DNA of 64,000 bases from VRUE01 sp963737575. Lineage in GTDB: Bacteria > Actinomycetota > Thermoleophilia > Solirubrobacterales > 70-9. The notes under the pieces are model-generated. The model ran no database searches, was not told the DNA's origin, and saw only the letters and a list, made by a program, of their open reading frames with translations. How positions within the stretch are numbered: the stretch's first letter is position 1; each line of letters begins with the position of its first letter. Made by a program: the position numbers and the translations under genes. Positions 34,435 through 42,621 of this stretch are shown piece after piece. Location of the stretch: assembly GCA_963737575.1 (NCBI GenBank), contig CAVTTJ010000005.1:496001-560000 (forward strand). The letters run 5' to 3'.

Positions 34435-34578
34435 GGAACGCCGTCTGGTACCGGATGCATCGTCCGATCTGTCCGATGCGTCCCGAGCGGGACGCATCGG
34501 ACCTGTCCGGACGCATATTGCAGTCGCGTCCTCCGGCTGGGGGCCGAGCGGTCGCCGGTTCAAATCCGGCCTCCCCGA
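34435..34578 (+). repeat. tRNA-tail element E13
   Basis: Full copy with a worn first box (GGAACG). Its arms make the best stem of the family: GTCCGATGCGTCCC pairs perfectly with GGGACGCATCGGAC over 14 bp with a 4-nt loop, where other copies have GGGACGCATGGGAC. Perfect tail. Upstream module CGCGGGTGGTAGCGAGAGAC at 34391-34410. No other feature is seen in 34331-34434. Confidence 0.93.
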
Positions 34579-34624
34579 TCACCGGAAGCGGCCTCGGGCA
34601 GGTGGCAGCCCGAAACGAATGCGA

Positions 34625-35296
34625 TCAGGTCCAGAGTCCGGCGATGCCGTCGCCTAGAAGCTTGGCGCCAAGCAGCAACAAGACGATCATCATGATGACT
34701 GCGTTGTAGTCGGACATGAATTGTTTGACCGCGGCTAGAGGGCGGGCGGCCCTTCTGGCGTCAACTAGGTAGAGGAGCACCGCGCCTGCGACCGTAAGGG
34801 ACCCTAGACCCACGTACACGGCCACGGCAATCGTCGTGTCGGTCGGATCGAGTCCGGCCTCGGCTATCGAAGCGGCGGCTGTCAAGGTCAGCGCAAGGTT
34901 CTTTGGGTTTGCCCCTGATAGCGCGGCACCGAGCCATGTCGCCCTCGGCGGAGTCACCGAGTCGATCGTCGACATCCACTTCGGCATTTCGGGAGACTGG
35001 CCCGCCTTTGGTCGCTTGCGCCACTGCTTGGCGGCCATAATGAAGAAGAGGACTCCCATCGCGACCTTGAACCATTCGATGCCCGTTTCGGTGTTGGACT
35101 CCACGGTGCTCCCCAGGGCGATAACCACGACGGCGCTCACGGCGGCGAGACCGATGACCCAGCCCAGCGCGAACATCGGCCCTGCCGTTCGGGCTCTCGG
35201 CGTCCCCAAGACCAGAACGACGGCGATGATCGGGATCGGGCTGAGGGCGACGGCGATCGCCGAGGGAAGCAGATCACCTATGGCTTGGCCCAACAT
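34625..35296 (-). CDS. GAP family protein (Sap/sulfolipid-1-addressing-like, LysE-type fold)
   Basis: A 223-residue membrane protein with six helices. Typical landmarks: AVALSPIPIIAVVLVLGTPR near the N-terminus, FALGWVIGL, and ALSGANPKNLALTLTAA (about residues 124-140). Members of this family are linked to lipid or amino-acid export in actinobacteria; function here unknown. Single gene after E13; ATG at 35296. Confidence 0.78.
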   Translation of the reverse strand: MLGQAIGDLLPSAIAVALSPIPIIAVVLVLGTPRARTAGPMFALGWVIGLAAVSAVVVIALGSTVESNTETGIEWFKVAMGVLFFIMAAKQWRKRPKAGQSPEMPKWMSTIDSVTPPRATWLGAALSGANPKNLALTLTAAASIAEAGLDPTDTTIAVAVYVGLGSLTVAGAVLLYLVDARRAARPLAAVKQFMSDYNAVIMMIVLLLLGAKLLGDGIAGLWT

Positions 35297-35389
35297 CCGG
35301 GGCGATTCTCTCAGTGCCGGTCGCAGATCATCGGTGCGACGAGGAGGGGTCCAGGGAAGCGCCGGGGAGAGACGGCTGCCAGCCGAGCG

Positions 35390-35809
35390 TCAGGGAGCGT
35401 CTCCTGGTGCATCCGGTTCGCGCTGGTATCCGACCAAGTTCCAGGCGATCGCTAACGGCACCCAGGCTGCGATATACGCGACTGCGTATCGGCCGGGATA
35501 TATGTCCAGGGCCTTCAGGGTTTGACTGAGACCTGCCCCCAATCCGAGGAGAAGGACGAAGAAGCTGACGATCAGAAGCCAGTCGAGTTGCTTCGTTTCA
35601 GACGTGGACCGGCTCGGAAAGGGGTTCGTGTCGGCCGCTCGGACCGAGAGAATGCGCAGGGGGAGCAAACACACGATCAAAAGGGCCCCTTGTAGCCAGC
35701 TTGAGTGGGTGAGCGCCCAAGCGAGGGACAAGGCAGCGAACTCCGCGGACGCCACCCCGGCCAGGAGGGGCCAGGCGACTCGACCGGTCGGCCCACGTAG
35801 GCTGGGCAT
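35390..35809 (-). CDS. hypothetical membrane protein
   Basis: A 139-residue protein from ATG 35809 (the frame continues upstream but with unlikely sequence). Four hydrophobic segments: WPLLAGVASAEFAALSLAWA, LLIVCLLPLRIL, LLIVSFFVLLLGLGAGLSQT and VAYIAAWVPLAIAWNLV. No known motif. It lies downstream and on the same strand as nothing else; the HNH-like gene starts divergently 200 bp upstream. Confidence 0.5.
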   Translation of the reverse strand: MPSLRGPTGRVAWPLLAGVASAEFAALSLAWALTHSSWLQGALLIVCLLPLRILSVRAADTNPFPSRSTSETKQLDWLLIVSFFVLLLGLGAGLSQTLKALDIYPGRYAVAYIAAWVPLAIAWNLVGYQREPDAPGDAP

Positions 35810-36008
35810 GGGGCCGGAGGATATTCGCGCATACGACGATGCGGGAATGTTCCCTGGTCCCGAGATTGCTGCTTTCCACGCGAGAGCGGTAGCCGCCCCG
35901 GAGCTTCCCTCTACTGGGTTGCATGAAAGGAGAAGCGGCTGACGCATCGTTAGAAACCATCGCGGACGCACGCTGGCGCGGCTCGGGTTCTTGTGTCAGG
36001 ATCAGCGC

Positions 36009-36428
36009 GTGGCGGATAGATCGGTCGCGGACCAACTCCGCAAGCTCGGTGTGAAAGGTGTCCTCGTGCAGATGGCCGAGCGCGGCCAGCTCCTCGCCCT
36101 CAAGTGCGAGATGCCGCAGTGCTACCACCACAGTGGGCGCGGCGCGTTCGATCCGGTCACGACGCCGCGCACCAAGTGGGCGCCCTCTCCCGACCACTAC
36201 CCGATCCTTAAGTCGGCCGGCGGGCACCTCGTCCCTGAGAACGTTCGACTGTCCCACACCTGGTGCAACAACCGGGACTACGGATGGCGGATGCAGATCC
36301 GGACGCTGCTCGCGAAAGGCAAGTCCCTCTCCGAGATCGCCGAGACCCTGAACCGCAAGGATGTCCCCCCGGCCCACGGCACGAACCGATGGACGGCCGC
36401 CATGGTGCGCAAGGCCTACGTGTCCTAG
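36009..36428 (+). CDS. HNH-like zinc-finger protein with recombinase-type C-terminus
   Basis: About 139 residues (GTG 36009; an upstream TTG is possible). The central part LKCEMPQCYHHSG..DHYPILKSAGGHLVPENVRLSH..CNNRD carries C-x4-C, DH, PEN.RLSH and CN, which looks like an HNH nuclease/zinc fold. The end, LLAKGKSLSEIAETLNR then PPAHGTNRWTAAMVRKAYVS, resembles the DNA-reading region of large serine recombinases. This makes it the only gene in the window hinting at DNA processing. Nuclease activity is unproven. Confidence 0.55.
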   Translation: MADRSVADQLRKLGVKGVLVQMAERGQLLALKCEMPQCYHHSGRGAFDPVTTPRTKWAPSPDHYPILKSAGGHLVPENVRLSHTWCNNRDYGWRMQIRTLLAKGKSLSEIAETLNRKDVPPAHGTNRWTAAMVRKAYVS

Positions 36429-36489
36429 TCCGGGTTCGGCGCTGGGTGCCGCTTTGCGCGAAAGCAGAAGCGGGGGAGAGGCCGTTGGC

Positions 36490-36966
36490 TCAGGCGAGCG
36501 TCTCGTCACCGGAGCTTTCGCTGAGCTGCGCCAAGAGGTCGCGCAGCTCGCCGAATTGCCGAGACCCCAGCTTCTGCGACCACTCGGCCTCTACCTCGGA
36601 GACGATCTCGCGCATCGCCGCGCCGGCCGCGCGTCCACGCGGTGTCAGTCGTATTCGTTTGAATCGCTGGTCGACGCTGTCCTGGACACGTTTTACGTAT
36701 CCCAGCTCTTCCATCTGTCCAAGGAGATAGTTGAGCGCCTGCTTCGTCATGCGCGTGCGCGTCGCCAGGTCCGCGGGGCGCATGTTTTCAGGCCCGGGAT
36801 ACTGGAGGACGGTCAGGTGCGGAGCGATCAGGTCCTCATAACCACGCTGGCGCAGGCCGGCGAGCATCCTCTCGTGCACGGTTTCCCAGGGCATGCGAAG
36901 CAGCGCACCTATTAGTGGTGGGCCGGGGCCTGATTTGTCGTTCGCAAGGGTCAAGTGACTTGACAA
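36490..36966 (-). CDS. MarR-family transcriptional regulator
   Basis: A winged-helix regulator of up to 158 residues. Recognisable parts: LTVLQYPGPENMRPADLATR then TRMTKQALNYLLGQMEELGY (recognition helix, about residues 72-91) and the wing DSVDQRFKRIRLTPRGRAAG. The start is unsettled: TTG 36966 and TTG 36954 lie inside a palindrome, and ATG 36894 is within the first helix. It is divergent from the cupin gene, with a palindrome over the cupin -35 box, so it probably represses both. Confidence 0.85.
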   Translation of the reverse strand: MSSHLTLANDKSGPGPPLIGALLRMPWETVHERMLAGLRQRGYEDLIAPHLTVLQYPGPENMRPADLATRTRMTKQALNYLLGQMEELGYVKRVQDSVDQRFKRIRLTPRGRAAGAAMREIVSEVEAEWSQKLGSRQFGELRDLLAQLSESSGDETLA

Positions 36967-36988
36967 GTTTTGCAGATCGACATATAGT
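36958..36988 (+). promoter_or_regulatory. promoter of the cupin gene with MarR-type palindrome
   Basis: TTGACA (36960-36965), 17 bp, TATAGT (36983-36988) is an almost perfect vegetative promoter. ACTTGACAAGT (36958-36968) is a palindrome covering the -35 box, and a GTCGTCAAG word follows the -10. Binding of the divergent MarR here would block transcription of the cupin gene. Confidence 0.75.
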
Positions 36989-37027
36989 CGTCAAGCTACT
37001 TTACCCAGACCGTAGAAGGAGGCCGCA

Positions 37028-37489
37028 ATGAATCAAGCCACCACAGAGACCATTACCGTCGGTCAGCTGGCCGTTCGCTTCCTCGTCGAGGGCGCCGACT
37101 CGAACGGCAGTGTCAGCGTGTTCGAGTGCTTTGTCCCGGCGAACTCCAGGATGCCGGCGCCGCACAGCCACGACGCCTTCGAGGAGACGATCTACGGGCT
37201 CAAAGGCGTGACGACCTGGACGATCGACGGCGAGATGACGGAAATTGGCATGGGGGAGGCGGTATGCGTGCCGCGAGGCGCGGTCCACGGCTTCGAGAAT
37301 CGTGGCAGCGAGGACGCGAAATTCCTCGCGATTGCCAGCCCCGGAATATTCGGGCCCGACTATTTCCACGAGATCGGCGAGGTTCTGGGGGCAACCGCCG
37401 GCGGCCCGCCTGACATCGGGGCGCTGGTGGAGGTGATGCGTCGGCACGGCCTCACGCCCGTCCCACCGGCTGAGACGGCGCAGGCCTGA
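37028..37489 (+). CDS. cupin-domain protein
   Basis: A 153-residue single-cupin protein. Metal ligands are likely His/His/Glu in APHSHDAFEETIYGLKG (about residues 45-61) and His in VPRGAVHGFEN (about 87-97). RBS AAGGAGG 7 bp before ATG 37028. Expressed from the strong MarR-covered promoter. Probably a small-molecule binding or dioxygenase-like enzyme of a stress response. Substrate unknown. Confidence 0.8.
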   Translation: MNQATTETITVGQLAVRFLVEGADSNGSVSVFECFVPANSRMPAPHSHDAFEETIYGLKGVTTWTIDGEMTEIGMGEAVCVPRGAVHGFENRGSEDAKFLAIASPGIFGPDYFHEIGEVLGATAGGPPDIGALVEVMRRHGLTPVPPAETAQA

Positions 37490-37519
37490 GTGCTGAGGAC
37501 ACCGCAGGCGACGCGTTGT

Positions 37520-37590
37520 GGTACCGCCTTTGGTACCGGATGCATGGTCCTATGAGTCCAATGCGTCTCGATCCGGTGACGGAGGGGAAG
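37520..37590 (+). repeat. tRNA-tail element E14 (5' half only)
   Basis: Contains GGTACC-GCCTTT-GGTACC and a left arm with GGATGCATGGTCC..ATGCGTCTCG, then a GGTGACGGAGG word. The right arm and tRNA-like tail are missing. It is the reverse case of E2 and E20, which keep only the tail. Confidence 0.75.
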
Positions 37591-37661
37591 CGGGCTCCCA
37601 GCGGGCGAGGGGTCGCGGGGAGACGCTTTGGACGGTTTCAGTCCTCCGTCGCCGGAGCCGT

Positions 37662-38495
37662 TTACTTCTGGACCGGAGCGAGCTCGCCGTACCAGTAGGC
37701 GGCGGTCACTCCTCCGTCCATCAAGATGTCGCTGCCGGTGATGAACTCACCGTCCGGGCCCATGAGAAGCGCGCCCACGGTGCCCACCTCGTCGGGAGTG
37801 CCGGCGCGGCGCGCCGCGGACGACTCGATCATGCGCCGGTACCCCTCTCCGCGCGGCCCGGTGAGCTCGTCCCTGGCCAGCGGAGTGATGATGATGCCTG
37901 GGCTGATTGTGTTGACCCGCGCGCCGCGCTTTCCCCAGCGAACCGCCTCGGCCATCACGCGCAGCGAGTTGCCGCGCTTCGCGATCTGGTATGCGTGAAG
38001 CGAGTCGGTCACTTGGTCGGGCTGAAGGAAGGGAAGACTGAGAAGCTCCTCCACGGGCGCCGTAGCCAACGCCTCGCTCTGCTCGACGATGAGCGGCGGA
38101 AGGCGGTGCCCGGACTGTGATGCGATCACGACCCGCGCGCCACCCGGGGCAATGACGTTGCCGAACTCCTCTAGCACGAGCGCCGTGCCGTAAAGGTCGA
38201 CCTTGAGGATCGTTTAAGGCGACGCCTGCGATGGGGAGACGCCAGCCGCGTGGATCAGCCCGGTGACCTCGCCCAGACCCGTGGCCGTCTCGACTAGCGC
38301 ATGAACGGCCTCGCGAGAGGAAGCGTCGACGGTCGCAATGCTCACCTCGTATCCGGCGTTCCCCAGGATCTCCGCCGCCGCGTTGGCGTTGTCCTCTCGC
38401 ATGTCGGCCAGCAGGACATGCTTGCCCACGCCGACCCGCCGCGCGATTGCTTGGCCGATCTGACCCGGTCCGTTGACCACGACTACGTTGCTCAT
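37662..38495 (-). pseudogene. SDR-family oxidoreductase gene with in-frame stop
   Basis: One frame of 278 codons interrupted by a single TAA at 38214-38216. N-terminal half: NGPGQIGQAIARRVG (Rossmann nucleotide motif) to GLIHAAGVSPSQASP. C-terminal half: LKVDLYGTALVLEEFG, YQIAKRGNSLRVMAEAVRWG (catalytic Tyr-x3-Lys) and SDILMDGGVTAAYW. A CAA or GAA codon changed to TAA would explain it. Probably inactive unless the stop is read through or is a sequence error. Last gene of a minus-strand cluster with a cupin, another SDR and DUF2255. Confidence 0.82.
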
Positions 38496-38527
38496 AGTCA
38501 GCTTTCTCTGGGGTTTCGGTCAGGCGC

Positions 38528-38932
38528 TCATTGTCGGACGTCCGCGTACTGGTCATCGGTAACGTGCTCACCCCACGCAACGGGGCTGCCGGAAGCGTCT
38601 GCCTCCTGCATCGCCAGATGGGTCATGAAGCGATCAGGCGCGGCGCCGTGCCAGTGTTCCTCGCCGGGCTCGAAGAAGACCCGGTCCCCGGGGCGGATGA
38701 CTTCGACCTCGCCACCGCGCCGCTGGCAGCGGCCGACGCCCTCGGTGACGTAGATGGTCTGTCCGATGGGGTGGGTGTGCCAGGCGGTCCGGGCGCCGGG
38801 GGTGAAGTGCACGCTCGCGGCGTTTAGCCGCGACGGCTCCGACGCCGTGGCGACCGTGTCGATGTAGACCGTGCCCGTGAACCAATCGCTCGGCCCGACG
38901 ACGGTCTCGGTGGAGTTTCTAGTGATCTGCAT
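38528..38932 (-). CDS. cupin-domain protein, mandelonitrile-lyase-like
   Basis: 134 residues with HTHPIGQTIYVTEGVGRCQR (about residues 52-71; two His ligands and a Gln), GDRVFFEPGEEHWHGAAPDR (about 82-101) and FMTHLA. This is the pattern of small cupins near (R)-mandelonitrile lyase and carboxymuconolactone-related genes. The ATG at 38932 has a weak ribosome site. It lies 27 bp from the next SDR gene in the same operon. Likely acts on small hydroxylated or aromatic compounds (inference). Confidence 0.8.
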   Translation of the reverse strand: MQITRNSTETVVGPSDWFTGTVYIDTVATASEPSRLNAASVHFTPGARTAWHTHPIGQTIYVTEGVGRCQRRGGEVEVIRPGDRVFFEPGEEHWHGAAPDRFMTHLAMQEADASGSPVAWGEHVTDDQYADVRQ

Positions 38933-38959
38933 GTCGTGCTCCGGTTCTTGTCGGTCTTA

Positions 38960-39688
38960 TCAAGCCTGCGCGGTCGGCCGCACGAGGATCTCGTTCAGCG
39001 CCACTCGCCGGGGGCGGGACAGGGCGAAGGCGATGATCTCCGCGATGTCCGCAGGCTCGATGGCGATATCGCCGACCCACTCCCGCACGGCGGCCCTGGT
39101 CTGCTCGTGGGTGATGTGGTCGGGCAGCTCCGTTGCGACGGCGCCGGGCTCGACGACGATGACGCGGATGTCGGGCTGTAGCTCCAGGCGCAGGCCCTCC
39201 GACCAGCCGCCGATGCCCCACTTGGTCGCCGCGTAGACGGCGTTGCCTGCACGCGCCGTGCGGCCGGCGACCGAGGAGATGTTGACCAGGTCGCCGCCTC
39301 CGTCGCGGAGCTGGTCGAGGAAGACCTCGGTGGTGGTGATCGCGCCGAGGAGGTTCGTCTCGATCATCCGCCCGTAGTCGTCCCGCTGCCCGGCGGAGAA
39401 AGGGCCGAGCAGCATCACGCCGGCGTTGTTGACGAGAATCTCGGCGCGACCCAGCTCTTCCTGGACGCGCCCGGCAGCCGCGACGATGGAGTCGCGGTCG
39501 GTGACGTCGGCAGCGATGGCCAGGGCGCCATCGCCGAGCTCGTCGGCGAGGTCTCCGATTCGGTCCGCCCGGCGGGCAAGGAGCGCGACGCGGTGGCCTT
39601 CCGCGGCGAGCGCTCGGGCGGTCGCCTCGCCGATGCCCGACGAGGCGCCGGTGATGACCGCCACGCGCTTCCCGTCTTGAGTGGCCAT
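38960..39688 (-). CDS. short-chain dehydrogenase/reductase
   Basis: A 242-residue classical SDR: TGASSGIGEATARALAAEGH (residues about 14-33), NNAG (about 88-91), the catalytic SSVAGRTARAGNAVYAATKW with Ser and Tyr-x3-Lys (about 139-158), and PGAVATELPDH. NADP(H) use is suggested by the ARR after the second strand. ATG 39688 overlaps the DUF2255 stop codon. Oxidises or reduces an alcohol/ketone; substrate unknown. Confidence 0.9.
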   Translation of the reverse strand: MATQDGKRVAVITGASSGIGEATARALAAEGHRVALLARRADRIGDLADELGDGALAIAADVTDRDSIVAAAGRVQEELGRAEILVNNAGVMLLGPFSAGQRDDYGRMIETNLLGAITTTEVFLDQLRDGGGDLVNISSVAGRTARAGNAVYAATKWGIGGWSEGLRLELQPDIRVIVVEPGAVATELPDHITHEQTRAAVREWVGDIAIEPADIAEIIAFALSRPRRVALNEILVRPTAQA

Positions 39689-40060
39689 CAGCCCGGCACC
39701 ACCTTGAGCGTGGTCGAGCGAGCCTCAGGACTGGTGATGTGGTCGACCGCGCTCTGGGAGCAGCTGTACTTCTCGCGATAGGCGTCGTCGATTGCCTCAT
39801 CGATCCCGTCAGTGACGTCAGTGAAGCTGACGTCTTTGTCGACGCCTCCTGCTTCGATTCGGCCTTCGTGTCGGTCTTGCACCCCGCGAAACCAACCGCC
39901 AGCGGCTCCCCGGACCGAGCGGACGTAGATGTCATTGTCGCTCCGGACGACCCAGATAGTCACCGGGCTGCACAGCGAGCCATCGCGCTGCCGGGGCGCT
40001 ACGCGCAACTCCTTCGCAGCGCCGATTTGGTTCCAACTCGGCGCCTGTCCATCCCGTCAT
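39688..40060 (-). pseudogene. DUF2255 family gene, frameshifted near the start
   Basis: ATG 40060 has AGGAGG upstream and begins MTGWTGAEL; after one extra base at about 40030 the protein continues as QIGAAKELRVAPRQRDGSLC and PVTIWVVRSDNDIYVRSVRG, FTDVTDGIDEAIDDAYREKY and ARSTTLKVVPG. The full domain is present in two frames. Its stop overlaps the SDR start, so the two were co-translated. DUF2255 proteins are small and of unknown role, often beside SDR genes. Confidence 0.78.
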
Positions 40061-40156
40061 CCGGCTCCTCCTCGGTTGGGCCTCGTGGATTCCTAAGGGC
40101 GCGGGTACCTCGGAACCGTCGGCAGCACAGGATATTCGCACGCGAAACCGAGTCTT

Positions 40157-40310
40157 GGTACCGCTTTGGTACCGGACGCATCGTCCGATCTGTCCAATGC
40201 GTTCCGGGACGGGGACACAAGGGACGCATGGGACGCGTCAGGACGCATATGGCACTCGTGTCCTCCGGCTGGGGGCCGAGCGGTCGCCGGTTCAAATCCG
40301 GCCTCCCCGA
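40157..40310 (+). repeat. tRNA-tail element E15
   Basis: Full copy with GGTACC-GCTTT-GGTACC box, arms GTCCGATCTGTCC and GGGACGCATGGGACGCGTC, and a perfect tail. The flanks 40061-40156 and 40311-40581 have no clear gene; a short peptide RWLTLAEQLDVTLPPAHVKK at about 40407-40466 may be a gene relic. Confidence 0.93.
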
Positions 40311-40581
40311 TCTAGTGAGCGGCTCCGACAGGTCCCGTCAGGAGGCCGTGGGGCGGGCACTCAGGTGCGCAGATAGCGACGCCCGCTGGATGGATTGCGA
40401 TGGCGCGCTTCGCTGGCTCACGCTTGCGGAGCAGCTGGACGTCACGCTGCCGCCTGCCCACGTTAAGAAACGGCGCCGCTGCAGCTCGGAAATCGGAGCA
40501 GCCCCTGAGCGAGGAATTCGTGGTCTGCCGCCAGCGTGGATAATCCCGGCGAGGACCAGGTCATGACGAAGGAGCGTGGAG

Positions 40582-40953
40582 ATGCAGAGTTGGGACCTTA
40601 GGACGGTCGGGGTCGAGCCGCACCAACCGGAGATCCTCTCCTCCAGCGAGGATGCGCGAATAATCCTGCTGCACCTCCCAGCCGGGGAGGAGCTGCAGGA
40701 GCATGAGGTGCATGAGCGGGCGCGACTCATCATCATCGATGGGCAGGTCGAGACTTCGATGCCGAGAGGAGAGTGCGTGTCAGGAGGACCTGGCCACCTC
40801 CTCGAGTTCGAGCCGGGTGAGCGCCACACGATCGCGGCGCGATCCGACTCGCGCCTGCTACTGATCCTCAGCCCCTGGCCGGGAGATGGCCACCCCGGCG
40901 CGATGACCCTCGAGGAGAAGGGCCAAGCTCGCGAGAAGGCCGCCGAGCACTAG
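40582..40953 (+). CDS. cupin-domain protein
   Basis: A 123-residue protein with a cupin beta-barrel pattern: LHLPAGEELQEHEVHERARL (about residues 29-48) and LLEFEPGERHTIAARSDSRL (about 74-93). ATG 40582 is 7 bp after AAGGAG; a GTG at 40576 is also in frame. One metal-ligand set (H.H.E..H) is only partly kept, so binding rather than catalysis is possible. Single gene between E15 and E16. Confidence 0.75.
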   Translation: MQSWDLRTVGVEPHQPEILSSSEDARIILLHLPAGEELQEHEVHERARLIIIDGQVETSMPRGECVSGGPGHLLEFEPGERHTIAARSDSRLLLILSPWPGDGHPGAMTLEEKGQAREKAAEH

Positions 40954-41022
40954 AAGCTCTCAACTGCCGAGGTAGAGCGGCACTACCGTGAGGTGGCTTG
41001 ACCATGGCTACAAGCGGGCTTT

Positions 41023-41152
41023 GGTACCGACTGCTATGTCCGACGCGTCCAGATTGTCCACTGTCCGGGTGACGCCAGGGCCGCCCAGGTATGCATAGGG
41101 CACCCTCATCCGGCGCTGGGGGCCGAGGGGTCGCCGAATCCGGCCGCCCCGA
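41023..41152 (+). repeat. tRNA-tail element E16 (degenerate)
   Basis: One GGTACC remains and the arms are eroded. In the tail, CTGGGGGCCGAGGGGTCGCC is kept, but part of the T-loop is deleted (CGAATCCGG), so the T-arm cannot form. A clear hairpin GGAGCCGGCTTCGAAGCGGGC follows at 41159-41180. The rest of 40954-41291 has no gene. Confidence 0.8.
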
Positions 41153-41291
41153 TCACCGGGAGCCGGCTTCGAAGCGGGCTTTTGATTCCTCGGATGAATC
41201 GATCAGTCTCGAGCGGTTACCCCGACATGACAAACCCGAAGTCTCGAGGCCGCGTCGCCGGAGGTGAGTTGCTGGTATCCCTCTCGCACAA

Positions 41292-42368
41292 TTAACTTCC
41301 TTCAATTGGCCGCAGCAAGGCATCATGGTGGAAGTGCCCAGAAGAGACGTTGGCCATTGCCACCACGCCGAGGCCGCGCTCCGGATAAAGCCGCATCACA
41401 GCGCCATAGCCACCGCCACCGCCCAGATGCTCGATGTGGGTGCGGCCACGCTTGGAGTCGTGGTGGGAGCGAAACCAACCAAGGCCAAGGTCGAATTTCT
41501 TGCCCTCGGTGGAGATACGCTGCATCTCCGCGGTGCTTTCGGGCGAAAGGATCCGATGCCCTCCTAGCGCCCCGCCACCGAGATGCGCCGCAGCGAGCAG
41601 GGCGGCATCTCCGACCGGCCCTACGAGCCCCCCGTATGCGGACCCGTCCAGATAGAAGGGCTTGAACAGACGCCACTTGCCCCGCGCCGACCCCAGTGCC
41701 CAGCGCGGAATCAACAGTCGCAGAAACGGCAGCATCGGATCACGGCGGGGGTGAGCACCCTCGCTTTCGTGCTCCACTTCGAAGCTAAAGCCGGTCGACA
41801 TCGCACCGATTCGTTCCAGCACTCGCTCGATCACAAAGCGCTGATACGGGATCAGTGAGATCTCCCTGATCAGCTCTCCGAGGACGAGGTAACCAATGTT
41901 CGAGTATGAGGAGTGGTCGCCGGGCTCGAACCGCGGCTTCCCGTAGCGCGCGAGAAGTCTGACGAGCATCTCCCGTGGCTCAGGACCCGGAAGGTCGGCC
42001 GGGTGGATCCAACGCAGGGGTGCCGGGTTGGATATGCCGGAGCTGTGATTGAGGAGCTGGCGGACGGTGATCCTCGGATCGAGCCTGTCGAGATCTGGCA
42101 GAAACTCGCGTGCCGCAGAGTCGAGCCCGATTGCTCGGGCATCGACCAGCTGCATCACTGCCGTCGCCGTCGCGATCTTCGTCATCGAAAACCAAAGGAA
42201 CGAGGTCTTTAAATCGACAGGTGCGGCCGAAGAGGGCTTCGCGAGCCCCTTGACGCCCACCCATTCCGAACCTCTCTCGCTGACAAGAGCCGCGGCCGCA
42301 CCAGGCGCGGCGACTCGCTCGAGTCCCTGATTCAGCGCATTTTCCATTTCGGGCCGCGATCGCATCAT
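41292..42368 (-). CDS. serine hydrolase, beta-lactamase/esterase class C-like
   Basis: 358 residues. Catalytic Ser-x2-Lys is in LWFSMTKIATATAV (about residues 58-71), Tyr in SSYSNIGYLVLGEL (about 153-166), and the third motif is HLGGGGGYGAVM (about 319-330, replacing KTG). No signal peptide is seen. Family members are esterases or peptide hydrolases more often than true beta-lactamases. ATG-ATG start with GGAG upstream. Alone between E16 and E17. Confidence 0.88.
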   Translation of the reverse strand: MMRSRPEMENALNQGLERVAAPGAAAALVSERGSEWVGVKGLAKPSSAAPVDLKTSFLWFSMTKIATATAVMQLVDARAIGLDSAAREFLPDLDRLDPRITVRQLLNHSSGISNPAPLRWIHPADLPGPEPREMLVRLLARYGKPRFEPGDHSSYSNIGYLVLGELIREISLIPYQRFVIERVLERIGAMSTGFSFEVEHESEGAHPRRDPMLPFLRLLIPRWALGSARGKWRLFKPFYLDGSAYGGLVGPVGDAALLAAAHLGGGALGGHRILSPESTAEMQRISTEGKKFDLGLGWFRSHHDSKRGRTHIEHLGGGGGYGAVMRLYPERGLGVVAMANVSSGHFHHDALLRPIEGS

Positions 42369-42434
42369 CTACTCCACAGTTCAAGTTTGAAGGCTAGCCC
42401 CGCGGCCCCGATCAGCACCCGATACCTGCGTCGT

Positions 42435-42585
42435 GGTACCGCTTTGGTACCGAATGCTCTGTCCGATGCGTCCAGATTGTTACGGCCCTGGACACCTGGG
42501 ACGCATGGGACGCGGCGGGACGCATATGGCAGCGCGTTCTGCGGCTGGGGGCCGAGGGTCGCCGGTTCAAATCCGGGCTCCCCGA
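42435..42585 (+). repeat. tRNA-tail element E17
   Basis: GGTACC-GCTTT-GGTACC box; left arm variant like E3 and E16 (GTCCGATGCGTCCAGATTGT). Tail slightly changed (CCGGGCTCCCCGA), so the outer T-stem pair is lost. Followed by GGAAGCCCGATTCGGAGGCG. Confidence 0.9.
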
Positions 42586-42621
42586 TTTCAGGAAGCCCGA
42601 TTCGGAGGCGGTGTTTCCGCT

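Noticed and set aside
34352..34582. Minus-strand frames reading GEAGFEPATARPPAG or NRRPLGPQPEDT at nearly every element
   Set aside because: They are the antisense translation of the tRNA-like tail (GGATTTGAACCGG gives GFEPA). Such peptides are a well-known artefact of tRNA-like DNA and have no ribosome sites.
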